64,000 bases of DNA from positions 28,321,183-28,385,182 of the forward strand of contig ML682005.1 in assembly GCA_007922195.1 (NCBI GenBank), in the 5' to 3' direction. Position numbers and translations under genes: made by a program. The stretch's first letter is position 1, and every line of letters starts with the position of its first letter. Shown here piece by piece: positions 46,023-58,331 of this stretch. The notes below the pieces were generated by a model. That model had not been told where the DNA came from and made no database searches. It was given only the letters and a program-made list of their open reading frames with translations. The stretch is from Podocnemis expansa. Taxonomy: Eukaryota > Chordata > Testudines > Podocnemididae.

Positions 46023-49000
46023 GAATTTACCACCACATTAAGCAGCTGAAAGAATCCCACCTCCTCACAACTCTGTATGCATGCATTACTGATCTTTTCA
46101 GTTTCACTTTTCCCCCCTCCTTCACTACTGTTATAAACACTAAATGAGGAGCTGGAGTCACTATTGTCCACCAAAACTTCAGTCCTTCCATTCAGTCTGT
46201 TTGTTCTAATACAGTGTATTCCCTTTCTTGGTTTTGGCTTTATTACCTTAGAACTCCAAAACAATTAGGGTGCCAAAGTGCCTAATCTTTTAAAGATTTT
46301 CTTTATTTTAATGCCATCTGCATTTGAATTGACTTCTCCCTCTTCACCAGTTTTGTATCATCACAACATTTCATCACTTTAGTCAATTTAATCAGGAACA
46401 GAAGCAGTACCATATTGATCAGGACACCCAAGAGACAAAATAGCTCAAATATACTTAACCCAGCATGATTCATTTTGTTGTGTTCTGTTAGACCATTAAA
46501 GAGATTATTATTTTATGCTTAGTTTCCATCACAATTATTTTATATCAATTGGTAATCTGTTATAGGGCAAGGTTTCAAGTTAATAACAGTGGAAATCAAC
46601 GTATTGGTGCTAGATCAATTTAATTAAATTGACCAGCAAGACACTTGCAATCTCAAAAAAACAAACAAACAAACAAAACAAAACAAAAAGCAAAAAAAAA
46701 AAAAAAGCCCTGGTGTGTTTATCAGGCATATAGTTTAAGTAAAACTGATCTGGCTAAGGTATATATTTTGTCAAAACAGAAAATGCATATTGCTAATTGC
46801 TACACAGCATCACAACATGTTCAACAAGAATATTCCAATAGAGCCATCAATATAGGAAATCATACTCTTGCCCACAATCAAAATTCATTTCACATGCAGG
46901 CATGAAAGATACAGCACTAACGTCAAAACATACAGGTTGTTGCTACCTATTTTAGTCAGTGATACCTCTACATTGAAAATCATTCAGGAAATATCTACCA
47001 ACAATATTACTGTAGTATTTAATAGCATAGTAAAGTTTTAAGCTTTACTGTTGCCACCCCCCCACCCCCCAAAAACACAAAAACACCATTTCATTTCAGT
47101 TACTCACAAAACAGTCCTATCAGCTCATTCAAGACTTTTTTTTTTTAATTACAAAATTTATTGTGACCATTTTGGTTACTATATTTAGGTGAAATTTACA
47201 TCATTGCGTGCCTCTACTGTTGTGCATTGTAGATTCGCCGGATTAAAGCCACATGTACTTAACTTACACTCTTTTAAACTAACTGGGAGAAATTCCAAAG
47301 ACTATTTTTAAGGAAATCAAAGGCACCAGTCATGGCAAAAGAAACAATACAGGTAATGTCTGGGTCTATGGGGAGTTCTTTTAAGGTCAACATAAAGGTT
47401 TGCTTAATATGGCTGGATCCTATTTCAGGATGACGCCTGACAGGCACAACTCAATTTTCCAAAAGGGTTGAGAAAAGTAGGAAAAGCAACAAACAGCAGG
47501 CTATCCAGTATCATTATCCCTTATTTCTTCCTTTTATGAATTATACTTTCTTACACAGAATATTTACTCTTTTGCATGCACATTACAACAGGTAATAGTT
47601 CTTCAGTCTGCTTCCTTACTACTGTGGTAGATCCATTTTAAACATTAGATCAGAATTTGGTTCTCAGGATGCCAATCCATTATGAGATCTCATCATCCAG
47701 ACCAAGCTATATCCTTAAATTTTCATTGCTAGCTCATATCCATCTTTCTTTGTGCTATAATATTCAAGATTATATTAACCCAGATTAAGAGGTTTAATGA
47801 AAATCCATGATCAAATATTTAGATAACTATCCACCGGGGGGGGGGGGGGGAGAACAAATCCTGTCTTGATTTCTTTCCTTTCATAACAAAAGAGGTTTAC
47901 TGTATGTTAAACCTAGCTGCAAAAGTTCTATCTCAAGTACCAGGAGCTGATACATTCAGTAGTAACAGGAACAAAAACACAGTTTCCAGACAAGTCACAT
48001 TCTGAAAAGTATTTTGTGAATTCTTCTGAAACATTTTGCACCCCTAAAGTGGTGTTTACTTTGAACATTTTTAAATATGAATAATTCTGGAACTTACTTT
48101 TATAGCCTTGACATATTTCCTGAAGTTTCTTGAATGCTCACAAGCATAATGGTTTTGTTCCCATGCTACCAGGGTTAGAGTCCTTTTAGAGGCTATCATT
48201 TTAAAAACTACTTTAAGGACTGATTTATTTTGTCAGAACCATGTAACACTACCATCACAAATACAGCTTCTTTTAATTTCTTTTTTTCATAACGGGCAAT
48301 CCTTCAAAGTGCTATAAGGAAGAAAAAAAGACTAGCCTTCAAGGCAAAAGAGTCAAGTCTTCTATAGCTCAAGGCTACAGATGAAGGGTGAAATTAACTT
48401 CACCTGTATTGTGAATTAATCTGGTTCAGATTCTCAGCTGGTATAAACTAACATGGTTGCACTAAAGTAAATGGAGCTCTGTTGATTTGCATGAGCAGAG
48501 TATCTGGTTCTCTGGCTTTTTGCAAGTCAAATACAGAGACAATAAGAGGTGAAATCTAGCCCTTATTCCTGAAGTGGAAGCAAAGCTGCATTACAAGCTC
48601 TCAACCAGTACCAGATAAGGATAGTAGACCTGTCACTGGTCTGCTATGGGGTCCACTTAAGGCCACTTGCAAGCCAGCTAGTGGATTTATGGAACTGTTC
48701 GGTACATGGGGAGGGTGTGTATAGAGGATCACTCTTCTACCACCTCAGTGATGCTATGAACACCTGGCTTCACTATGGGGCTGAAATGCTATAGCAGGAT
48801 TTTTGTGACCTCTTTGCCTCATGAATAGTTTCACAGAAATTGAACAACTTTGACAATTCTGTGGCTGTATTCCATACTCACTTATGCAAGAATAAATAAG
48901 GATTAATTCCAGTGTAATGAGTGGTGCTACCTTGGCTATAAATAAGGGGAGAATTAGGCCATGCAGCACTAATAATTCTAGGCCAGCAGCTAAGGTCCTA

Positions 49001-49444
49001 TTCTGTTTGTAGCAATGTAACAATCTGTGACCAAGACATGATAGAAACTTGTTTTTAATAATTAGAGATATAAAAGATCCCCAAAGAGTAAATGGGACTG
49101 ATTGTCACACTTTTTGGGCTGCAGGGGATTTGGTTCCTTATTCTGCAATTTGATCTGCTAACAAAGTCCCCTCCCTGCATCTCCAAATATACAGGTATGA
49201 TGTCTTGGTTTGGGCCTTAATTGGAGGGAGACCAAACTATCTTTTAAGATCGGTTTTTTCCTATAACATTTATTCTCCCTTTCCACTCCCTACCCATAAT
49301 TTTTTGCCATCCCATGATGTGCTGTATCTGAATCAGGATACCAGTCTACAGGGTCTCATATGGAGCTACAAAGACGTCAGTGGGGCCAGCAGCTTAGAGC
49401 TCATTGCTGGTTCAAGACTTGACTGTAAACTCCTGTGATTCATT
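46023..49444. other. Gene-free A+T-rich stretch
   Basis: It includes an AAAC-type run at 46656-46708, C tracts near 47058-47071, a minus-strand AATAAA plus A-tract at 47136-47162, and a 15-G run at 47836-47850. The stretch right of the A-tract is free of recognised repeats and may be a retrocopied mRNA tail. No frame is convincing. Confidence 0.4.
47136..47162 (-). promoter_or_regulatory. Poly(A)-signal-like site followed by A-tract
   Basis: On the minus strand AATAAA (47157-47162) is followed after 10 bases by 11 A residues (47136-47146). The spacing fits a cleavage site or the 3' end of a retrocopied transcript. A chance match in A+T-rich DNA is possible. Confidence 0.3.
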
Positions 49445-51330
49445 TTATTCTCTGTGGTCTTGGGAACCTCTGAGATTCACCAAATAGACTAAATTGCCTA
49501 ATTGCCACTTTAGGCACTTTGATGTAACTTTAAGCACTGCTGGCCTCCCGTCAGCTGGTGCCTAAAATATATAGAGTTATGATCCATGAAGCGATTTAGG
49601 TGTCAAAACTCCAGTTATTCGTTTAAATCTTGACTCCTGTGATCCATAAAACTCCTGCTTGGTTGTGGACTAACCCTATAGGTGCCTAAACTCATTTAAC
49701 AACAAGTAAAACTTGCTAGGTGACATTCCTGTGGAATGAATACTGCTGTCTCTCTAGGCATCCAGACTATCTGCCATTTAAGCCCCAGAGTAGCTCACAA
49801 ACTGAGGGATGATGAGCATTCAGCCACCTATTGCGTATGCAGGTCCTAATCTCTTTCTGTTTGACCAATAACTGAGCCACTGGGGATACATACTTAAACA
49901 ATCATTGGGTGAGCTAGCAAGTGATTCTGTAGTCTAGTTCTTAGGGTATCCATATGCAGGTGAGAGACAGAGGGTTCTGTCCTGCATGCTCCAGCTATTA
50001 TTAGTTAGCAAGAGGAAAACAGCTTCAATAGGAGGGATTGGGACACCACACACTAAACCAGCTGATTCAATTGCTCAGTGGCTAGAGCACCTTCTTGAGA
50101 GTTAGAAGTGCCTGTCCAGACCTGGGAGCTTCCATATCTCAGGCAAGTGCTCTGACTACTACACTAAACATTATAAGGTGGATACTACTGCTTCTGATTG
50201 TTCTGTGAGGTGTTAAACAGGTGCCTAACTCTTTACTGCAACAACCAGTTCAGTTGTCTAAGCTCCTTTGCATCAGGACATGAGTTCCTATTCCTGGATC
50301 TTTAAAAGAACTAGGGACCTCCCTGCAGTTGGACTTACAAACCTATCTTTGAGAGAAAGGAAAGTCATAGGATACACTCCTGCTATCAGAATCTCTCATT
50401 CACTATTCTAGGCTGTTCCTTACGTTGCTGGCGTTTGTGGATCAGATTCTTAGGTGCCTATAACTGCCATGCATTATATTAGATAACCAACTCAGCTTTG
50501 TGGATGACAGTGTTGTCCCTCTGATTCTCTAAGTGTCTAAAACTTAGTTGCCATGAGCATCAGCATTGCAATACTTAACTACCTTCATGTCTCCAGTGCC
50601 TAAATTTCTGTTGTTAAAAGTCCCTAAGGCAACTAAATTTCAGAAGCTGGGTATCTGAACAGTCATCTCAATCCTGTCACCACCTGGCAGCTCAGGACAT
50701 AACTCACATCCAAACCTCGGCAGAATTCATAAACTAGTTATTCTTCCACCTATCTTGCCTTTGAGACTCAGTCTAGTAGGAGTGCCTTGTGTACAGCTAA
50801 CCTCATAAAAGATGGCACAATGTGGGGACGGTTCTGTCCCCATGACTGTCAATTGAGTGATCAGAGCAGTCATCCAGGTTGTTAGAAACCCACATTTAAT
50901 TCCTGCTCTTCCACAATGTCTGATGGGAGCAGGATTTTGAATTTGGGACCCCCCATCTTCTAATGAAGTAGCCTTACCACTGGCCTATGAGGTATCCGCA
51001 ATTGGTCTTTCTCAGCCTGTCCTGCTGAAGCTGTTCCACTCTGTATAAATAACTAAAAATCATTAGGCCAGAGAATGAGTTAGAGTAGCTCTATAGCCCA
51101 TTGCTTAAAGCACACTCCTTTAATTTGGAAGCATAAAATTGGAATCCCTGATCCATAGAAGGCAGGTTGGAAACAAAACATCAGTCTCCCCAAGCCTGGG
51201 TGAGGTCTATAACTACATACTGGGTGAAAGGTTAGATCTTTCCTTAAAAAGAGTTAATCTGCCTTTGGCGTCTAACTCCAGCTGAGGCTTCATGGCTGTG
51301 AATCTTTTGTGGTGTAAGGTGCCTCCCTCT
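49445..51330. repeat. Composite repeat with GTGCCTAA motifs and tRNA-like modules
   Basis: Many words of the type TTAGGTGCCTA/TAGGCACTT recur (for example 49510, 49558, 49678, 50450). Between them are tRNA-like modules: plus strand at 50068-50095 (TTGCTCAGTGGCTAGAGCAC), minus strand at 50142-50175, plus at 50850-50915, minus at 50940-51000, and plus at 51090-51160. Alternating orientation gives the whole region a fold-back tendency. No termini or target duplication are defined. Confidence 0.45.
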
Positions 51331-51377
51331 GACCCAGAGTTAGCTACTGAATTGATGGATGAAGCATCAAGTCTCTC

Positions 51378-51815
51378 TGGCTGTGTTCACACCTAAGCTG
51401 TTATTTCAAAATAAAATCCTTATTTTGAAATGAAATAAAAGAATTATTTTGAAATAAGGGAAACCCTTAAATCGAAATAGCATGCCCTCTGTGTGGACAT
51501 GCTATTTTGATTTTAGCAGAGGAGCACCATGGGAGGTGTGGCAACAAGGCCCCCACCCTGGGCCATGCCCCCACCCAATATAGGCTAAAAGGAAGGCACC
51601 CTGGGAGAGAGAAGGGCAAAAGTGTTATTTTGAAATAATGGTTATTTCAAAATAACATGTCCAAATGCCATTGTTTTGAAACAACGGCTATTTCGATTTC
51701 ATGCGAGGTTTTACTGTTTCGAAACAACAGTCATTATTTCGAAACATGGGGTCCCATTGTTTCAGAATAATGGAACATCATCTGGACATAAGAAATTTTA
51801 TTTCGAAACAATGGC
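51378..51815. mobile_element. A+T dyad MITE, opposite orientation to 57823 and 61333
   Basis: It begins GGCTGTGTTCACACC and is full of TTATTTCAAAATAA and TTTCGAAA dyads. The stretch 51495-51650 (GGACATGCTATTTTGATTT, GGAGCACCATGGGAGGTGTG, CCCACCCAATATAGGC) is the inverted counterpart of 58050-58220. The stretch 51670-51735 is the inverted counterpart of 61395-61450. The right end near GAAACAATGGCTGT is uncertain. Confidence 0.65.
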
Positions 51816-51829
51816 TGTAAAAAACCAAA

Positions 51830-53925
51830 AACCAAAACTGCCTCCTGTCTTGCATCCTAGCAGACTCCCATTTAGTAGGAAGCCATCCAAGCTCTCTCTC
51901 TCCTAGCCCTGCTGGCCATTCCCACATCCTTCAGTGCCACTGGGCTCCCTGCTTGTCCTGCTGGCCAGCTGTGTGCTCTTGCTGCCTCTTTCTGCGTTCT
52001 GCTGCTGCTGCCATGTCAGGCAGGCAGGCTCATCTTCATCTCACCCACCCTCCGCAGTCCCCAGGTCCACAGGACCAGCCACTCCCATTGCTAGTGGCTG
52101 ATGGCTGAGGCTCCTACTAGGGAGCCCCTGTCTCCCTGCACCTGCCTCGTGCAGAACCCTGCTGGTTCCCACACTCCAGTCAAGTGCCCCCTGCACCCAG
52201 CTGCCTGCCTGCCCAGCACCCAGTGTGCCACTCAGCAGCGGCAGAGTTAGACTGACAGGAGTGGGTGAGGGTGCCATAGCCACTGGGGGTGCTAGCCTGC
52301 TGGGGGGCTGTGCCAACCTGTGCTGAGCTGGTCAAGGCAAATGACAGGGGCTGGGCTGGCTGACAGCTCAGAGAACCGGGAGGGGAAACAGGAGTCCCCA
52401 GTCCATCTCCCAGATGGAGTCTCACCCACTTCCAGTCCCAGCTCAGTGCTCAGCTGGTACAGGGAAGGACTGGGACTGGAGGGTAGCCACAGAGCTCTTG
52501 GCACAGCACAATGGGCAGAGAATACCTGAGCCAGGCTCTCGGGCACAGCAGATGTCCAGCAAGTTCAGGTATGGGTGGCAGGCACAGGTTCCTATGTGTT
52601 CCTCAGCGGTATGCACCATTGATCCCCGATCTTGACCGGGGCTGGCCTAGAGGAATCTCTGCTGGTACTCCCTAGAGCCTTCCCAATTGCTCCCCACTGT
52701 TCACCAGCCTGGCATTCCTGTCTTTCTTCCTCTTGCTCCTCTTGCCCATTTCAACCTCTTCCCTTCCCCTCCCTCCAAACAGGCAGCCCTACTCCAGCTG
52801 CACCACACAAGTGAGTACTACAAACTCTGGTGCCCTCATTGTGGTGTTCATGCTATTTTTAGTGATATCAATAAAAACTTTACTCTGTCAATTAAAAACA
52901 ATATCTTTCAGACTTTCATGTCAATAAAAATTAAAATGAAGAATAGGCAACCCTGTTTCTTATTGACTAGCTGAGATGGTTCCCTGCTCAGTATGCTGTC
53001 ATTTCTGAGTCCCATTCTTAAATGCATAACTCTCCCCATACTTTGAATAAGGAGTGTGAGCACTTACCTCAGACTTGTGAATTCCAGAAAGTGGCAGGAA
53101 ACCTAAAAGGCCAGGCACTGTAACACCCACAGTTGCAACACCTAAGTCCCCTGTGTGAATCTCACCGCAGGCATAAGGCTTTGTGCTTATTTAATTAAAC
53201 ATGGTCTCCCCAGATCAGGAATACAGCACAATGTGATGACTGTGGAGACCATTGCAGTTGCAATGGGAGTACATGTTCCGTGGATAAATGAAATGTCTCC
53301 CTCCAGGAAGTAGTGTATCAAGGGTCTCCAGCACCCAGGGGACAATGCTTGCATTTGTATACCCCCTTTCTTCTTGCTGAGGAGGAAGGCTGGCGTTCCT
53401 GGGGAAGTGAGGGCATTCGTCAGGGGACCATGCTGCTGGGCGGTGGGGGGTGACACATGCCCAGAACTAGGCTGCTGGTGTGAGTGGGGAGGAGACATAC
53501 AGCTGGGAGGGTAACACGACTGAGGGGAGCATGCTGTTTGAGGGCAAAAATGGATGGGACACACTGCTTAAGGGGAGGTATACATAGGTAGGAGGAGTAT
53601 GTCACTGGGGTGGGGAGAATAGATGGACGAAAGGGGAAACAGCTTACAGGGCGTGGATGAGTAGTAGACAGAAGGGACAGGATACTGCTGAGAGCTGGAT
53701 GTCAGCCTGAGACTGGACTTGCTCCTGGCACTGCCAGGCCAGGCCCCCACCTCCCTGTGGGTCTGGCCCATGGTCCCCAGCCACTGGCAGCATGGTCTCC
53801 CACTGCACTTCTCTCACATATTGAACCTTTTGGCATCCCTGTTGTAGGTGGCATCTGGGGACATGGCCCACTCCTTACCACCTGCTTGGTACACCAGCAC
53901 CTTCAGGGTTATTATGTTGACAGCT
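51830..53925. repeat. GC-rich repeat block, unidentified
   Basis: Sequence from 51900 to 52660 and from 53180 to 53900 is GC-rich, with many overlapping open frames on both strands and no recognisable protein. It could be the interior of a large DNA element, possibly connected with the dyad MITE at 51378, but I found no matching terminus. Positions 52800-53100 are A+T-rich and unassigned. Confidence 0.35.
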
Positions 53926-53930
53926 AGCAT

Positions 53931-54144
53931 CAGTAAGAAACAAGGAGTTTATTGTCACTTTTAAAGACTAACACATTTATTTAAATAAATTGTGTGAGCT
54001 TTCATGAGAGAAAATGGATTTTCTCCCACATAAGCTCATGTTATAAGTAAATGCTAGTCTTTAAAAGTGACAATAGACTTCTTGTTTGTTTTACTGAACT
54101 AGACTTACAAAGCTAACCTTTTGGAACTTGTCACCAGTAAGAAA
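53931..54144. mobile_element. Fold-back repeat copy with 10-bp target duplication
   Basis: CAGTAAGAAA occurs at 53931-53940 and 54135-54144. The insert 53941-54134 starts exactly at CAAGGAGTTTATTG, runs through GTGTGAGCTTTCATGAGAG and its complement CTCCCACATAAGCTCATG, and ends with TTGTTTGTTTTACTGAACTA then CTAACCTTTTGGAACTTG. It shows the two ends of the family clearly. Confidence 0.85.
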
Positions 54145-54849
54145 AGTCACTAGGCTTGAGTAAAAAGAAGTGCAAAGAAAGATGTATCTATGTTTTCCTT
54201 GGTTTTCATTTTATGGAATGCTCACAAAAAAGAATTAACAGATACTCAACAGTAAAGTTATAACTGTGATTGTAAAAATAGTGATTAACAGTTCACAGAA
54301 ATGTAAACTGTTACTTGCCATACAAAAGTTATGACAATGGACTTGTGGTGATTTTTAGTTAACAGGAGAAAACCAAAATTAATTATTACATACCTTAAAG
54401 AGCAATAAGATGGAGAGATTTTTTTAAAAAAACCTCTGACTTTCTCTTAATTGCTAAAATGCATGATGAAAACCAACAAAATGTTATATGGAGTTATCCC
54501 TTTTTCCATTTTAGTTAAACTAGTGAAAATGAAGATTCCAATTAAGCCAGGGAATGGCACATACAATACTTGTAGATGTATCAAAAGCAATGATACACAA
54601 AGCTTTTTTTGTCAGACTTTGAACACAAAGTCTGCACAGTATGGAGATTCAACTTACTATTCAGACATCAACAATTCATTCTATAGAGTGAGACTGTACA
54701 GGATACACACGATCTGATATGGCGCATTTGGAATTATGAAAGAAGGAGCAGATAAAGAGCATCAGCAAGCTACCTACTCTTCTGTAACAACAGCATGAAA
54801 GAAACATTTTTAAATGATTTCAAATTGTAGGGATTTAACAGGCCTTGAA
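54145..54849. other. Unassigned A+T-rich sequence
   Basis: The 88-codon frame at 54451-54717 has no recognisable domain. I see nothing else. Confidence 0.45.
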
Positions 54850-55055
54850 ATCTGACCCAGTTATTACCAACTGGTACATGTGTATGTATTTTATGATGTG
54901 CTTATGTACTGTGGGCATACAATTATCTACTTAGACTAAAAATCTTGGGGCAGGACCATCTGTTCTTTTTGCATAGCACCAAGCAGAATTGTGTCCTGTC
55001 ATGACTGGGGCACCTACACATTACTACAAATTATAAATAATAAAACTATTATTAT
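54850..55055 (+). repeat. Retroposon 3'-tail-like repeat
   Basis: CTTGGGGCAGGACCATCTGT, GCATAGCACCAAGCAGAATT, TGACTGGGGCACCTACACAT and a final AATAATAAAACTATTATTAT are the order of a common amniote retroposon 3' end (L2/SINE-tail type) that I recognise, ending in a short A+T microsatellite. Confidence 0.65.
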
Positions 55056-57822
55056 TGAAAATATGTGACAATGTGTCAAAGACTTCATGAGATCTTGTCT
55101 TGCTAATCCTCTCACCTGAGGGGAAGACAGAAGAGTTACTCCAATCTCTAGTGAAATCTTTATGGTGTGGCTGTTAGATCCAGAATTTTATTGGGCCCCA
55201 CTGCAAATTGTACAGTAGAGGCTGTGAATCTGATGACAGAGTTTGCCTTTTGAAAATAAGATTTTTTTCTGGTGCATATACACTCATGTATTGTGTGTAC
55301 CACAACTTCAAAATGATTGCTCCTGGTTGTTTTGTTTTGTTTTTTTTAATGTAACCTTAAAAGCTGATTAAAGGGATACTGTTAGATAGATCTCAATTTC
55401 AGACCTGACTTAAGGCCATATCCTCTTGTCCTTACCTAGACAAATTTTTCATCAAATTTCATGTGAGTAAGGACTAAAATCAATAGAATTACACCAGTGT
55501 AAAACCAAGCAAAGTTAGGGAGGAGTCACACTGATGTATTTTATGTTGTCCATGTCCCTTTAAATGTAATATTGAGGTCCCTAAATATTAAGTTATACTA
55601 TTACCAATTTTTCCCTATTATCTTACACAGTTTAGGATTTATGCTCTTACATAATATATTTTGTAGACTAAAATCCACAGCTTGTCAGTCACTAATAAAA
55701 GGAATTGAACATTTTCAATCTGCAGTTGCATAAATTACTTGCTTGAAGAAAGAGCCCTAAGGCATAACAAAACCGAGAGTGGTAGACACTATTATAATTT
55801 GAGATGAGGAGAGGCTTCCTGTCTTTCTACACACTCTGTTCACTGTAGTTCTAAGAAAAGAAGCAGAATCGCTCTTCAAGATGTACCAAAGAAGAGATGA
55901 GTCTGAAAAAAAAAAGGCATCTATTTGCTACAGAAGTTTGTGAGTATTTTTACACCAATTTCAAAGAAAAGGTTTTTAGATCACCCTAAGTCCTCTTTAT
56001 GTTAATATAGCAGAGTGTATGTGCCTGCCAGTATTTGAAATGGCAGGAAACTCGCTTTTAGCACTCTAGTAGTCACAGGACCAGGATCAGTAAGTTTAGT
56101 CTTGCAGAATAATTTATTGGAAAAAAAGACATAGTGAATAGATACTGAAGCCTTCAGTATGGTTGGTTAAGATTATAAAGTAGAAAATAAACATTTATAT
56201 TACAAATCCCAGTTGTGCTTGCCTCTGTCTTTTTCACGCAATGCCCAGAGCTAAATATGACAGCATACATTTACAAGGTACAATACCATGAAAAAGTACT
56301 TTCCAGGAATTTGTTTTGGTAACTATTTCATATCATACTGACCAAAATAATTTAGCTTGCATTACCCTATAGATAACTTAAACACTACTGAACACTATAG
56401 CATTATAAAATCCGTATTTTTTTTTTTACAAAATAGTTTTTTACTAATATTTCATGGAGCAAAATGAAAATGTAATACCAAACATGAAAAATTGTAATAA
56501 ACAGAAAACTATGCTGTTGTACCTATATAATGGCAGAATGGATACAAGACAATTGTTTTTACATCTGGAGGTGTATATGCAGGGACTCCTAAAGCACATG
56601 GGCACTTGAATTTATGCACATGTATATACTATGGATAGGTACACAGACATTCAGTGGACATTGCATATAATAATCTCTCCCCATTCTGATGTAAATTAGC
56701 CAGTCTCTTATAGACAATTTCTCATCCTCTGATTGAATAGTACCTCATCTACACTTAAAAGTTACATAACCATGACTATATTGGTTAGAAGTTAAGAAAG
56801 AAAGAAATCAAACTCTTAACTAACATAGCTCTGACCTAATTGAGATGCAAAGAGTCCTTTGGCAGTTATATCTTAATATGCCCTAGGTACTGATATAAAC
56901 TATATGACAAAAGCTGTTACCATTAGGAAGGTTCTCCCCCACTGCTGTCCCAATTTAGTTATGTGTGCAAAACTCTTTCTGTGTTTCAGAATAATCCCAC
57001 TAAAGTCATTGGGACTGCTCATGCTATTACCTGTGATTAGGGTATATGAATCTGATCCTTGGAAATCATAGTCCAGAAGGGTTATGAAAGCAAATTCTGT
57101 TCAGAAGAAGGAGGCAGATTATTCAACCAATATACTGGATGCCACTGGAAGCAGTGTGTAGTATACATGTAGGGAAAAGCAAGATTCATCCACACTGAGG
57201 TGTGTAGCTACATGTGCCAGTGAAAGGCTCTGGCAGACCGGAGGCAGCAGGGCAAGTCTTCAACAGCTCCCCACTGCTAGGGTTTTTCTCTGTTGGCAGA
57301 ATCTTTTCCTACGAAGGGGAAAAGCTCCAGCAGGACAGAGGCTCTATGACACTACACTGCTAAAAGGAGCAATGTGGGGTGGGAGTGCACTGCGCAGGTG
57401 AGTAGACAACCCATAGGATGGGTAGTTGCTTACATACCAACACCCTTCAGGCATGTACTCTGCTTACCTAAGCCACACCTCCCTGGCTACCTTGCTAGGG
57501 GGCTATGCAGGTACCTACTCTACTTGCTGCTGAAAGAAGCATGAAGCATAGATGTACCCTTAGAGACAATGAACAATTGCCAATAAAAGATGCAAAGGGG
57601 CCAGATGCTGCTACTGGAAAACTACCTTCCACTAATTGGCATTGGAATTCTTATAGAGCTGGCAGTCAGTACCTGCATCTCAAAACTTCACTCTGTCTTG
57701 AGCAAATGATTTTAATTACCCCCAAAATAAATGAATAACGCTGGGTTTTTTTCCTTCATTCTTCCCAATCTTCTCTGGCATCTGCTGGTCTTGTGACTAA
57801 CAGAGGAGAGAGAAGACTTAAT
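55056..57822. other. Unique A+T-rich intergenic stretch
   Basis: No gene is seen. A degenerate CATTGACTTCAATGG-type scrap lies near 57000-57060. The 77-codon frame at 57505-57738 is featureless. Confidence 0.4.
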
Positions 57823-58331
57823 GGCTATGTCTACACTTACACTTTAAATCAAAATGAGGATTATTTTGATTTAAAGTAGTGCATGTCTACACTAGCTTTC
57901 CTTATTTTGAAATGAGGAGCTCTCTCATTTTGAAATAAGGAATGGTCATTTCTATATAATAAAATCTTGCTTTATACTGAAATGATGGTTAAATCAAAAT
58001 TATTATTTCAAAATAACACAGTGTAGCCATGTTATTTTGATTTAACTGTTATTTCAATTTAACACTTTTTTCCCTTCTCCCTGCCAGGGTGCCTTCACCT
58101 TCCTCTTTCTATATATATTGGGTGGAGGCATGGCCCTTTTTGGTGGCCATCTTGCCATACTTCACATGGTGCCCCTCTCCTAAATCGAACTAGCAAGTCC
58201 TGTCCATGGACATGCTAGTTTTATTTGAGTTTCTAGTGGGGATATGTTAAATCAATTTAATGATTTTATTTTGATTCAATTAGGTTTATTTTAAGTTAAA
58301 TTGATTTAACAATCTAAGTGCTGACATAGCC
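57823..58331. mobile_element. A+T dyad MITE, 509 bp
   Basis: It starts GGCTATGTCTACACTT and ends AAGTGCTGACATAGCC, 16-bp terminal inverted repeats with two mismatches. AAT stands next to both ends. The interior is built of TTATTTTGAAAT and ATTTCAAAATAA dyads. A central block at 58050-58220 is shared with 51495-51650 in the opposite orientation. Confidence 0.75.

Noticed and set aside
53187..53564. 125-codon minus-strand frame, considered as a Harbinger nuclease remnant
   Set aside because: A final hydrophobic segment vaguely resembles the end of such nucleases, but no DDE residues or other motifs were found.
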